The position numbers and the translations under genes are program-made. Under the pieces are notes generated by a model, which was given only the letters and a program-made list of their open reading frames with translations, searched no databases and had not been told where the DNA came from. From Ectocarpus siliculosus (lineage: Eukaryota; Sar; Phaeophyceae; Ectocarpales; Ectocarpaceae): DNA of 13,434 nucleotides. The DNA lies in NCBI GenBank assembly GCA_000310025.1, contig FN648938.1, forward strand, positions 588,475-601,908. Direction: 5' to 3'. Positions 7,201 through 13,434 of the stretch are shown here, one piece after another (position 1 is the first letter of the stretch; each line of letters starts with the position of its first letter).

Positions 7201-9957
7201 ATCCGATCCCTACGTTCGGGAAGAGACGCAAGGAAGCTAACATGGCAGTAGCGCATGTGTGGTGTGGGAGAGGAGAGTTTACCGAGAATAGCTTGGGAGG
7301 CGAAGTGGGCAAACAAGAGGAGGGGTAGACAACCCACGGAGTGGGTCAAGGTTGTAAACTACGTATGGTAGGAGTTCGATTTTGACGAAGGTGATGCGCT
7401 GGAAACGGAAGGTATAGAGGGGTTCAAGGAGAAGGTATCTATTGCTTTTGCCGAGATAGAAGAATCTAACCTAATAAACCAAGGAGAAAGAGGGTCTAGA
7501 TGTGTACGGGAGCAACACTGGAAGAGGGTGCAAGGAGTACCTACACGGACATATGGATACAGGGACATAGGTGAACGTCAAATGTAGGACCGGGTACATT
7601 GGCCTTCGAGAACATAGACGGAAGATTTCGGAGGGTAGACGATGAAGACGACAAGTTCAACTGTGAATGCGGCTCTGAGTGCGGAGACCGGGTTCATGTA
7701 GTTGCGGAGTGTCCGTTGTACAAGGAGGGGAAGTGCACATGGCTGAGCTGGGAAAAGTAGAAGGAAGATACAGGGAGATGTTTGAGGCAAGGAACAGACA
7801 GGAAAAGACGCTAGCTGTAAAGGGGCATAGGAAGTGGGTTAAAAAGGCGAGAAGTGATATCGATAGAAAATATAGACTAAGGATGGCATTCAGAAAGATA
7901 GACTAGAGACACGTTTGGCAAAGAAGGAAGGAACGATTGGCCATCGGCGATCGGTCCTGTGGGAATTATGGTTCGTCCTTTCCAGGACGCGTGGTCAATG
8001 GTCTAACCGTAGGCATGCAAAACATAAGAGTACGCCCCCCCCTCCCCCCCCCGTCCGCGCCAACGCACACACGCACACACCTCTCCTTCCGAGTCCGATG
8101 AATCGAAGCTCTGGTACTCCATGTTCTTCACGTCCAGCACCACCCCGTACCCTTGGAGGGGCGTCGTATTTGTGGTCACCGTATCGTCATCGCCGCCGCC
8201 GCCGCCACCACCGTCCCCCCTCCCGTAAGGCAAGGCATGCCGGAAAGCGTACGTGACCGCCCCCGTCTCCGCCTTGGCCTTCAGCACCCGGTGGAAGGCC
8301 ATCATGTCCGGGCTGCCCACCACCCCGTACAGTACCGCGGTCGCTTTCGGGGCAGGCGAAGAAGACTCGCCGTCACCGCCATCATCGCCGTCGCCGCCAT
8401 CATCGGAGCCACGGCGGTCACTCCCAGCGTACACGTGGTCGAAGGTCAACGCGTTACTGGAAGACCTACGCTCTGAAGTAGCCCGGTCGTCTTCGCTACC
8501 GGTGGCGGAAGAACTGGCACATGATTCGCTCCCCCCGCCGGCTCCCGCCGCCTCCGCCGATGCGGAGCAAGTCCCAGGCGAGGAAAACGACGACAGCGCG
8601 TCCGGTAGGTCTTCCGGCGAGCACACGACATCGCCTGACGGGAGGAGGACCACCCACGCTCGCGGAGAAGAAGACGTCGATACTGTGCCCTTTCGTGCCT
8701 CCAAGCAAGCCGAGCATGTGGGTGCAGCAAGCGTCCGGTGGGACTCTATCGCCGGGGCGTGGGCCCTGATCGTGAAGAAGGCGAACGGGGTCACGTCAAG
8801 GGTCGGGAGTTGGAATGGATTCGCGTGAGAAAAGAACGAGCTGGGAGAGGTTGCTCTGCTCTTGTTGGTGTGTGCTGTGTGCACGAGTGTTGCGTTGGTA
8901 TTCGCTGCTGCAATCCCCCTTGTTTCTTCTTGCACAGAACAACGAACATCCGATAATGGACGCGTGCATACGCGCAGAGGGTTTGGACACGGCTGCACCC
9001 CTGGAGCTACCTGTGGGTGCCCGAGTTTCATGACACACCTTTATGAAATAGCTGCTGTGTCAAGAGAGCGGGTGACCACTTTGTGATGTGAGTGCGAATG
9101 CCTCACTCTCTTACATCCCGCCCCGTTTACCGCTACCTCACTCAGGTGTTGTGTCTAGACTACATGTACGGATGACTAGTCCGCATCCGCAGGAGAGATC
9201 GATCTCCCATTGGCTCATCGTGCATACTGTCGTCAAGCGGCGCAACTACATTTCACAGCATAGCTGTACAGCAGGCAACGCCGGCTGCGTGCTGCATATC
9301 CACAGACACACACCTCGCGGAGAGGGCAATAGTCAGCAGTCTCAGCGACAGCTCGTCGAGGCCTACGCCGGAAGCACCACCAGCGCCGCCGGTGCCCGCG
9401 CCTGCGGGGAAGCCTTGCCCGGCAGCGGTCACCGCCGCAGCCGTGACCAACGCTCCTCCCTCCCGGTCCGCAACGGCAGCCGCGCTCCGCTCCCGCTGTT
9501 GCAGCAGTTCTGCCTCTGCGACCGTTGCCCCTGCGCCATCGCCCTCGCCGTCCTCTTTCTCGGCACTAGTTACAGCCTCAGTGGCACCTCCTGCTACCCT
9601 ATCGTGGTGATGAGCATAATAGCAGCTTGGCTGATGAAGGGAAAACAACGAATGCGGAGCGTCTGCGAGAGCCTCAACGTAGTCCCAGAACAGGCCGCCG
9701 CCGCCCTCCGCCACGAACTCGGAGGCCTCCGCTAGAGGCGACAGGCAGGAGGTTGGCCATGGCGCGGAGACGCTCACGAACTGAGTCCTACCCTTGCTGC
9801 TGTCCCTGGTGGCTGCTGTTCCTGCTGCTGATCCTGCTGCTGCCGCCGATACGGAGACAGTCCTGCGGTGCGACGAGCTTGTTGCGGACGCAATAAGAAA
9901 CAACAGGGCGCCCGCGTACGCCACGTCTCTCTTGCCACCGCTGCTGCTGCAACTCAT
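1017..9957 (-). CDS. UGGT: UDP-glucose:glycoprotein glucosyltransferase, N-terminal half, spliced, partial
   Basis: Spliced gene read leftwards: ten exons, listed separately. The joined product is about 820 residues and runs off the left edge. UGGT is a soluble ER-lumen enzyme that adds one glucose from UDP-glucose to high-mannose N-glycans of misfolded glycoproteins, returning them to calnexin/calreticulin. Recognition rests on collinear family blocks: LAEASEFVAE and FWDYVEAL (exon 1), VLYGVVGSPDMMAFHRVL and LQGYGVVLDVK (exon 2), LEELSQNFPSHA (exon 4), GLGLRPGSLYVNGKMVDLEG (exon 5), ILSTLRAEA (exon 6), AIVWLNDIE (exon 7), WPPSVQQL and RVRKNLCNLVAVMDP (exon 8), GMPVRVGLLLVSE (exon 9). These are thioredoxin-like folding-sensor segments; the catalytic GT24 domain is not in the window. 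About 820 residues cover what takes about 500 in animals, because Gly/Asp/Ser/Ala-rich inserts have expanded it. Identification is by recalled family pattern, without a database search. Confidence 0.9.
1230..1406 (-). CDS. UGGT: UGGT exon 9
   Basis: 59 codons, phase 0. The acceptor gagcctag|CTGTTGAGC lies just downstream of a (CTG)8 tract. It encodes LLSMVVEQGMPVRVGLLLVS, which continues exon 8 with exactly the UGGT spacing (…N-x-I-P-L-R-I-G-x-x-x-V). A strongly acidic, low-complexity tail (Asp/Gly/Glu-rich, about 35 residues) follows. The donor CCGCAG|GTGCGTGCG has GT at 1229-1228. Confidence 0.85.
1414..1437. repeat. (CAG)8 tract at the 3' end of UGGT intron 8
   Basis: Eight CAG units on the plus strand, so (CTG)8 on the coding strand. 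It ends eight bases upstream of exon 9's first base. A second interrupted CAG cluster follows at 1443-1460. Confidence 0.9.
1590..1686. repeat. CCACTA and CA microsatellites in UGGT intron 8
   Basis: (CCACTA)n at about 1600-1623 followed by an imperfect (CA)n at 1633-1684 with G and AA interruptions. Lies between exons 8 and 9, with no coding role on either strand. Confidence 0.85.
1987..2130 (-). CDS. UGGT: UGGT exon 8
   Basis: 48 codons, phase 0 at both ends. The acceptor is tcttcttccacag|GCCGATCAG. It encodes AYKTWPPSVQQLVYAGFQLP and RVRKNLCNLVAVMDP, the UGGT block Y-x-x-W-P-x-S-(V/L)-Q-x-L ... R-K-N-L-x-x-x-V-x-x-x-D-P. The donor TTACAG|GTACGACG has GT at 1986-1985. This is one of the clearest exons. 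Confidence 0.9.
2671..2817 (-). CDS. UGGT: UGGT exon 7
   Basis: Encodes WRVDIIGPQ, then a Ser/Pro/Lys/Ala/Glu insert of about 25 residues, then SAIVWLNDIE. The two outer blocks are contiguous in typical UGGTs (the D-I-R-S-P-A-I-x-W-x-N-N-L-E segment), so the insert sits inside a normally short loop. The donor ATTGAG|GTATGTGG is a strong consensus, with GT at 2670-2669. The acceptor ccgcag|TCTCTC at 2817 is chosen by phase and spacing and is weak in pyrimidines. Confidence 0.75.
3246..3362 (-). CDS. UGGT: UGGT exon 6
   Basis: The acceptor is cctcttttccag|ATTCTGAGC. It encodes ILSTLRAEAATVGELGRIG and then NFLRFIS, aligning with the UGGT segment L-x-x-L-R-x-E-x-x-x-x-x-x-L-x-x-L-G that directly follows exon 5. 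The frame contains no stop. The 3' border is uncertain: TCA|GTGCTG (GT at 3245-3244) keeps phase 0 and gives family-like spacing to VDI in exon 7. A better-looking donor, AAGGG|GTAATG at 3229, would be phase 1 and need another exon 7 start. Confidence 0.75.
3910..4014 (-). CDS. UGGT: UGGT exon 5
   Basis: 35 codons, phase 0. It encodes AAGYLFPQ followed by GLGLRPGSLYVNGKMVDLEG and TFNVFQ, matching the UGGT segment G-L-x-P-G-x-x-x-x-x-N-G-x-x-x-D-L-x. The donor TTTCAG|GTACCTC has GT at 3909-3908. The start is chosen because the extra eight residues restore the family spacing to exon 4. An alternative acceptor, tctcttcccccag|GGG, beginning the exon at 3990, has a better pyrimidine tract and the same phase. 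Confidence 0.85.
4232..4327. repeat. interrupted (CTG)n tract in UGGT intron 4
   Basis: About 95 bp of CTG with CGG interruptions on the plus strand. On the minus strand this is CAG/CCG that could read as a Gln/Pro run in a 416-codon open frame. It is placed in intron 4 because exons 4 and 5 join in phase without it and restore family spacing. Confidence 0.85.
4523..4681 (-). CDS. UGGT: UGGT exon 4
   Basis: 53 codons, phase 0 at both ends. The acceptor is a T-rich tract ending cgccaag|GTCTGGAAT. Encoded blocks are VWNMGDLGLQAL and LRLEELSQNFPSHASAL, equivalent to the UGGT helix block with the near-invariant DLSQNFP. The donor is GCGCAG|GTACATATG, with GT at 4522-4521. An in-frame near-copy of the acceptor and first codons lies 84 nt upstream (4767-4745), described as a finding. 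Confidence 0.87.
5286..5501 (-). CDS. UGGT: UGGT exon 3
   Basis: Encodes about 72 residues in phase 0: a Gly/Asp/Glu-rich lead, then VVFSTVASRRPELKRELGML, which matches the UGGT stretch (F-x-x-L-x-x-x-x-P-x-L-x-x-x-L-x-x-L-R) just before the VW(Q/N) block. A glycine run and EELK close it. The donor CTAAAG|GTGTGTGTG has GT at 5285-5284. The left intron border is less sure: acceptor gtgaaaaag|GAC at 5501 is used here, and caagag|GGA at 5489 is also in phase 0. Confidence 0.78.
5985..6076 (+). repeat. LINE 3' terminal module, copy without poly(C)
   Basis: Same orientation as the reverse transcriptase and directly in front of it. Shares GCTCCGTCCCGGC, ATGCGAGGTCAATGG and CGACTACGGCATGC with the reverse complement of the copy at 50-120, and a weaker outer part (GCC-GGG-TT near 6008). 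It lacks the C tail, so it is either an older insertion or the end of a preceding truncated copy. Confidence 0.7.
6077..8052 (+). mobile_element. decayed non-LTR retrotransposon (LINE), 5'-truncated, with poly(C) tail
   Basis: Reverse-transcriptase pieces occur in order on the plus strand, antisense to UGGT. The 5' part of a full LINE (ORF1, endonuclease) is not seen, so the copy is probably 5'-truncated. After the last coding trace (about 7905) comes a 3' UTR ending in the module GTGGTCAATGGTCTAACC…GGCATGC (7985-8034) and a C-rich tail (8035-8052, one T within). No target-site duplication could be made out by eye. It lies entirely in intron 2 of UGGT and ends about 28 bp from the exon 2 donor. 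Clade not assigned. Confidence 0.8.
6080..7906 (+). pseudogene. LINE reverse transcriptase, broken by frameshifts and stops
   Basis: Recognisable in several frames: NRKGDKTDAGNYGG and LLNTVGKVF (6144-6215; RT N-terminal block), QAGFRQKKG then in a shifted frame CVDHAFT (6283-6345), SFLDVQKAYSV (6386-6418, motif A with catalytic Asp), GVAQGCTLSPTLFQVSIND (6566-6622, motif B), FAGDFVG (6693-6713, motif C, where the family has F/Y-A/x-D-D), YKYLGVEI (6894-6917), and near the C-terminus the Cys/His motif C-x-C-x8-H-x4-C (7662-7712). Stops occur, for example, at 6275, 6485 and 6828, and several frame changes separate the blocks. In LINEs the enzyme copies the element RNA at a nicked target; this copy cannot encode an active one. 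Confidence 0.82.
8081..8765 (-). CDS. UGGT: UGGT exon 2
   Basis: The acceptor is ccttcttcacgatcag|GGCCCAC. The first G completes the split Arg codon of exon 1 (AG+G), giving ALSARAHAPAIES, the expected UGGT continuation. Residues about 215-270 hold the block with PTCSAC and LLPSGDVVCSPEDLPDAL. A Ser/Glu/Asp/Gly-rich insert follows. At about 355-395 comes KATAVLYGVVGSPDMMAFHR through TYAFRHALPY, and at about 418-430 LQGYGVVLDVK, all hallmark UGGT segments. Two acidic/glycine runs interrupt it. The donor GGAGAG|GTGTGTGCG is at 8080-8079, phase 0, only about 28 bp from the poly(C) end of the LINE in intron 2. Confidence 0.88.
9314..9957 (-). CDS. UGGT: UGGT exon 1: start, signal peptide, first thioredoxin-like segment
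   Basis: The start is the ATG at 9957-9955. The frame is open further upstream, but only to a GTG at 10005, and the 9957 start puts a signal peptide in the right place: a short polar head with KR at residues 9-10, then a hydrophobic core VAYAGALLFLIASA at about 12-25. Ser/Ala-rich sequence follows, then the UGGT blocks LAEASEFVAE (about 75-84) and LFWDYVEAL (about 89-97). A variable Ala/Gly/Glu-rich insert (about 121-198) leads to DELSLRLLTIALSA at the exon end. The donor is GCGAG|GTGTGTGT with GT at 9313-9312. The exon is 214 codons plus two bases (AG). Confidence 0.85.
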
Positions 9958-11750
9958 ACCGCCAACCTCACGGTTCCCGTCCCTGAGATCCAGGGCCCAC
10001 CGCACCGATCGCGTCGTGTGTCAATGCCAGCACTGCAAGATCGGAGAGAAAGCAAATGGATGCACAAAGCAAAGCTGTCCGCGGAGCGCACGACGAGGCC
10101 CCCCAGAGTAGATAGCCCGAAAAGAGGGGGCGGTCTTCGATTTCACGGAGCCTCACGCCCTCTCGCACCCGTGGCATGTGCCTCCTGTCCTTGCATGTTG
10201 GCGTGAGCACGAGGGCGGGACCGCTGGAGATAGGAGATCGGTCGGGTGCGTGATACTTGCGTCGGGCTTGGCTGTTCCGGTGGAACTGCAGAAGATCATT
10301 GAGGTGATCGCGTTGTTGGCGTGTGAAAGGAGACATGAATTTTGTGACCCCTTTATTCACCGCTCGCTCGTTGCTGCTGCTGCTGCTGCTGCTGCTACAA
10401 ACGTCCCCGCCGCTGTTGTGTGTGCGCAGTAGCCGAACAACTAGATTGGTGTGATCTTTAGACCTGTTCTCTGTGCGTGCGGGCACTGGCTGCTAGCTGA
10501 TCCTCACGACTGTGCCCGTATGGCAGCGTACTCTCGGCAGGTTGGAGTGCTAGGCAGCAGCACGACCAAAAAAAAAAAGCGGTCGTCGCATCATACGATC
10601 ATTTTGACCCACACCCAACATCACTAGCACACGGGCTATTCGATAAGCAGTTCAACGACGCAGCAGCCAGGTCTCAAACGCTGTGCCGTGGATACTCTGG
10701 CGGGCCATAGAACCGAAGCCACGATAGACGCCCTTGTACACTACAGGAACGCAGCCGAACGAAAGTAGAACAACGGCCGGCACTAAGATAGAACGGCCCG
10801 CTGCAACCAAACAAACAGCCCTTTGCAGCAGGCGCGGGGCACGTACCCATGTGCTACATACTAGTACATAATTCTACAGGGGACACGTTGCAACAAAACG
10901 AGTTTTTTTTGCATGATGCTCGAGGGCAAAACCACCACTACACAGCAGCAGTGTCGCGCGCTAGGTGGTCGATTTGGTTGTTTCTTGACGGGCCTGCATC
11001 GACTGTTGACGTGCGTAGCCGCTCCGAACGCACGGATCTCTCTTGCTAATGAACCCACCGGACTTTTCCCTGCGGCAAAATGGAAACAAGGCTGTAGGAT
11101 GTGTGCGCCGCAGCAGCGCTACTTGTTCTTTTTTGCATGAAATGCGTTGTCGTGAAACATGAGCGAAATATGTGCACCAGAATCGTGCTGGCGCCCAGCC
11201 CGTGTGCAGGTTGCATTTCGCGTCGTCCCGGACTGCTACTGTAGTTTTCATAGAAAATGATTTCTAAAGTGTGCCCTCCCATTCACCTACGATATGTACT
11301 GTACTGCTGTTGTATCGCTGGGTCCGTACGGTACTATGCTACGAAACCCCACGGCATATTGCGTCTTCAGGACCTCTCGCGAACTCCCTACAGCACTACG
11401 CGGTGCAGGCCGCACACGTACACCGGCAGTACGGCAAGACTGGACAGCAGTAGCCAGCCGCTTGTTTAACCCTCTTGTGCCCGAAAATACGTCACCCTCG
11501 ACTTCTCTGCACGTCATTTTCGGAACCAATTGTCTTTTTTGTGGGTGCCTCTACTCATTCGTGGGTACGCATATGATATTTCCCCATATATTTATTTGGT
11601 GTTGAGAGGGTGGACCGGCAAAAAAACGTCGGCCGCCTCTCCTCATCTTTCTGGCCTGACTCTTTTACGATGTTAAGAGAAACAGGAAAAAAATCGCAGA
11701 GATTTTGACCATCCGTCCTGCCGGGCGTCGTTTACGTTGCGTTATATTGC
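9958..11750. other. intergenic region between divergent genes; no gene supported
   Basis: Lies upstream of the UGGT start and of the plus-strand gene to its right, so it probably holds both promoters and 5' UTRs. It contains a (CTG)n repeat at about 10371-10396 and an A run at 10568-10578. I see no TATA box, tRNA or other RNA gene I would defend; open frames are at most about 170 codons and composition-driven. Confidence 0.6.
10371..10396. repeat. (CTG)n tract
   Basis: About eight CTG units, upstream of the UGGT start codon by about 0.4 kb; possibly in its 5' UTR or promoter. Confidence 0.85.
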
Positions 11751-11754
11751 GCAG

Positions 11755-12954
11755 GCTTATTTCACCTACATGTACCGAGCACGGCGGGCCTCTTAAAGAC
11801 GGCGGCCACCGCAGCCGAAGCGGTGGGGGCAGTGGCGGGTGCGGTGTCGGGACGAACCAGGTCCATGCCACGGGCGGCGGCGGCGACGGCGGCAACGTTT
11901 CCGGCTGGAGACGGCGGTGGGTCAGCAGCCATTGACGTGGGAGGGCCATCGACGTCGTCGGCCGCTCCCCCCGTGGCTCTTGCCGGAGTAGCTGCTACGC
12001 CCTCTGCTGCAGCTGCTGCTGCTGCTGCTCCTGCAGTAGCACTTCCGGGAACAACCGGTGTCGCGGCCACGATATCAGCGGCGGCAGCTGCAGTGGCACC
12101 ACCGCCGTTGACAACAGCGGCAGGTTGTACAACGGCAGCAACATTGTCAACGCCGACAACAGCATCGGTAGCGGCAGCAGCTCATACGACAGCGATAGCG
12201 GCGGCCGCAGCGGCGGCGACAACAGCAGGGGGGGCTGGTGGTGGGCAGAATGGCAAAGTTGTCGTCGGTGCCGGCGCCAGCGCGGTAAAGCGAGAGCTAC
12301 AACCAGCACCACCAGCACCACCGCCAGCGCTGGCAATAACAGCCCCGCTGTCAGCACCACCGACACCTCTGCCACAGGCGCCCGCGCCTGTCGCCGTGGC
12401 CACTCCCGTTGCCACCGCGAACTACCTACGCCCAGCCAGCACAGGCACCGGCACCAATGGCCAGTGCGGTCGGGGGCTTGACCGTTGCGACTCAACCCGC
12501 TCCTGCTGCAGCAGTTCTCGGTGGGATGCTGGTGAAATCGGAGCCGGTCGCGAGCGGCGGCGGTGGAATGCCGACGGCGGCGGCGGCGACGCTGCCCACT
12601 TTTTCAAACGGTACCACCCAGCAACAGCAGCAGCCGCGACCTATCGCCGTCGCCCCTACCCCGCAGGCGACCGCCGCGCTGCAGCTCCAGCAGTACCTGG
12701 CCGCGCACGCCGCTCACGCCGCCAACGCCGCCATACGCCGGCGGCGGCGGCGCGATCGTCGTGGGCGGCGGCGGCGCTCCGGCCGCCGGCGCCGCTGCCC
12801 TCCCGAGAGGCCAGCCGGCGACGGTGGCGTCGTCGTTCATCTCGCCGGCGGGCACCGCCGCCGCGACCATGGTGGCGAGCATGGCCGTCGCTGCTGCTAA
12901 TGCCGCCAGGAGCGTCGTCGGGACTGCGAGGCCGCAGCAGCCATCGGTGGCGGC

Positions 12955-12989
<35 letters not shown>

Positions 12990-13434
12990 TAGCGGCGGCC
13001 CACCTGGCGTGCGCCCGTCCCCCCCCAGCAGCAGCACCTATCCCGGCTGCTGCAAGAGGGGTACCACCTCCAAGACCGGGGCAAGCCCCGCACGTGCAGC
13101 TGAAAACCCAGCAGCACACGCATGCCGTTTCCTCCGCGCCTCAAGGTTTGATCGCCCAAGCAAGAGGAGTTCCAGCGACGGCGGCGTTGTCGGTGGCGGG
13201 AGCACCCGGATTGAATCGACCGGCGGCCCCGGCTACCACCGCCGCCCCGCGTCCTGGAATGGCCCCATCTGCCGGCATGGCAGTGTCGGCGCCTGCAGCG
13301 GCGGCGGCGGCAGCGGCAGCGCCGACGGCGGCGAGAAGCGTTCCGCTGGCCACGGCAGTGGCGGCGGCGCCGGCACCGGCGGTGCCGTTTTTATCCGGAA
13401 CGGCCGGTCTCCACGGGGGGAGTTCCACACGCGA
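11755..13434 (+). CDS. Ala/Pro/Gln-rich protein, unrecognised; partial, in three frames
   Basis: The coding signal is in frame with 11865 (first in-frame ATG) up to about 12420, then shifts +1 to about 12732, then shifts +1 again and stays open to the right edge. An in-frame TGA at 11706 limits the 5' side; either ATG 11865 starts it or an exon enters at attgcgcag|GC (11755). The product is mostly Ala, Pro, Val, Thr and Gly, with a Gln-rich middle (QQQQQ at about 12619-12633; LQLQQYLAAHAAHAANAA at about 12679-12732), a Gln11 run (12956-12988) and further Ala runs to the end. Two psi-K-x-E motifs, VKRE (12285-12296) and VKSE (12532-12543), resemble SUMO sites. This composition is common in transcriptional coregulators, but no domain is visible, so no function is assigned. 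Other-frame and minus-strand frames here are Arg/Ser/Cys-rich shadows. Confidence 0.5.
12956..12988 (+). repeat. CAA(CAG)10 poly-glutamine tract
   Basis: Encodes Gln11 in the frame open to the right edge. In the frame of 11865 it would read poly-Ser followed by a stop, which argues against that frame here. Confidence 0.85.

Larger units (their letters stand above)
5502..8080 (-). other. UGGT intron 2, enlarged by a retrotransposon
   Basis: About 2.58 kb between exons 2 and 3, while the other introns measure roughly 0.15-0.6 kb. Removing the LINE-derived block (about 5985-8052) leaves about 0.5 kb, the size of its neighbours. The non-LINE part (5502-5984) shows no coding potential I trust. 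Confidence 0.75.

Noticed and set aside
8253-8828. 191-codon plus-strand open frame
   Set aside because: It is the complement of UGGT exon 2, which has clear family motifs on the minus strand.
10003-10005. GTG as the UGGT start, extending the protein by 16 residues
   Set aside because: Nuclear genes rarely start at GTG, and the ATG at 9957 places the signal peptide correctly.
9968-10486. 172-codon minus-strand open frame upstream of UGGT
   Set aside because: Ser run from the CTG repeat, no recognisable motif, and it lies where the promoter or 5' UTR is expected.
12420-12992. Continuation of the frame of 11865 to a stop at 12992
   Set aside because: Composition turns abruptly Arg/Ser/Trp-rich and ends in poly-Ser from the CAG tract, while the other two frames continue the Ala/Pro/Gln-rich style.
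12604-13119. 171-codon minus-strand open frame with a poly-Cys run
   Set aside because: The Cys run is the complement of the CAG repeat; it is an artefact of repeat reading.

Overview
The window looks like nuclear DNA of an intron-rich eukaryote. A brown alga or related stramenopile is my best guess. The reasons are many introns of about 0.4-0.6 kb, GC-rich exons with runs of Ala/Gly/Ser/Asp, abundant CAG/CTG and CA repeats, and no bacterial-style gene packing. The organism is an inference from style; no marker gene proves it.

The main content is the N-terminal half of a UDP-glucose:glycoprotein glucosyltransferase (UGGT) gene on the minus strand. It starts at 9957 and runs left. I could join nine well-supported exons plus a tentative tenth: 9957-9314, 8765-8081, 5501-5286, 4681-4523, 4014-3910, 3362-3246, 2817-2671, 2130-1987, 1406-1230 and perhaps 1082-1017. 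Splice phases agree across the joins, and the pieces follow the UGGT family order closely. They encode about 820 residues. The remaining thioredoxin-like domains, the beta-sandwiches and the GT24 catalytic domain must lie beyond the left edge, if the gene is whole. UGGT is the folding sensor of the endoplasmic reticulum, which re-glucosylates misfolded N-glycoproteins for another calnexin/calreticulin cycle.

Intron 2 of this gene (8080-5502) is about 2.6 kb, some four times its neighbours. The excess is a decayed non-LTR retrotransposon (LINE) lying antisense to the gene (about 6077-8052). It keeps recognisable reverse-transcriptase motifs and a C-terminal Cys/His motif, but has frameshifts, stops and a lost catalytic Asp. 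It ends in a poly(C) tail. Three more copies of its 3' terminal module occur: one directly in front of it (about 5985-6076) and two in the opposite orientation at the left edge (about 50-160 and 652-735), both with poly(C) tails on the minus strand. These look like 5'-truncated insertions of the same family.

From 9958 to about 11750 there is no gene I can support, only a CTG repeat and an A run. From about 11755 to the right edge, on the plus strand, runs an Ala/Pro/Gln-rich low-complexity coding region. It is read in three successive frames, with an apparent +1 shift near 12420 and another near 12733. It has two SUMO-consensus-like motifs and a poly-Gln tract; I do not recognise the protein. 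It is head-to-head with UGGT.
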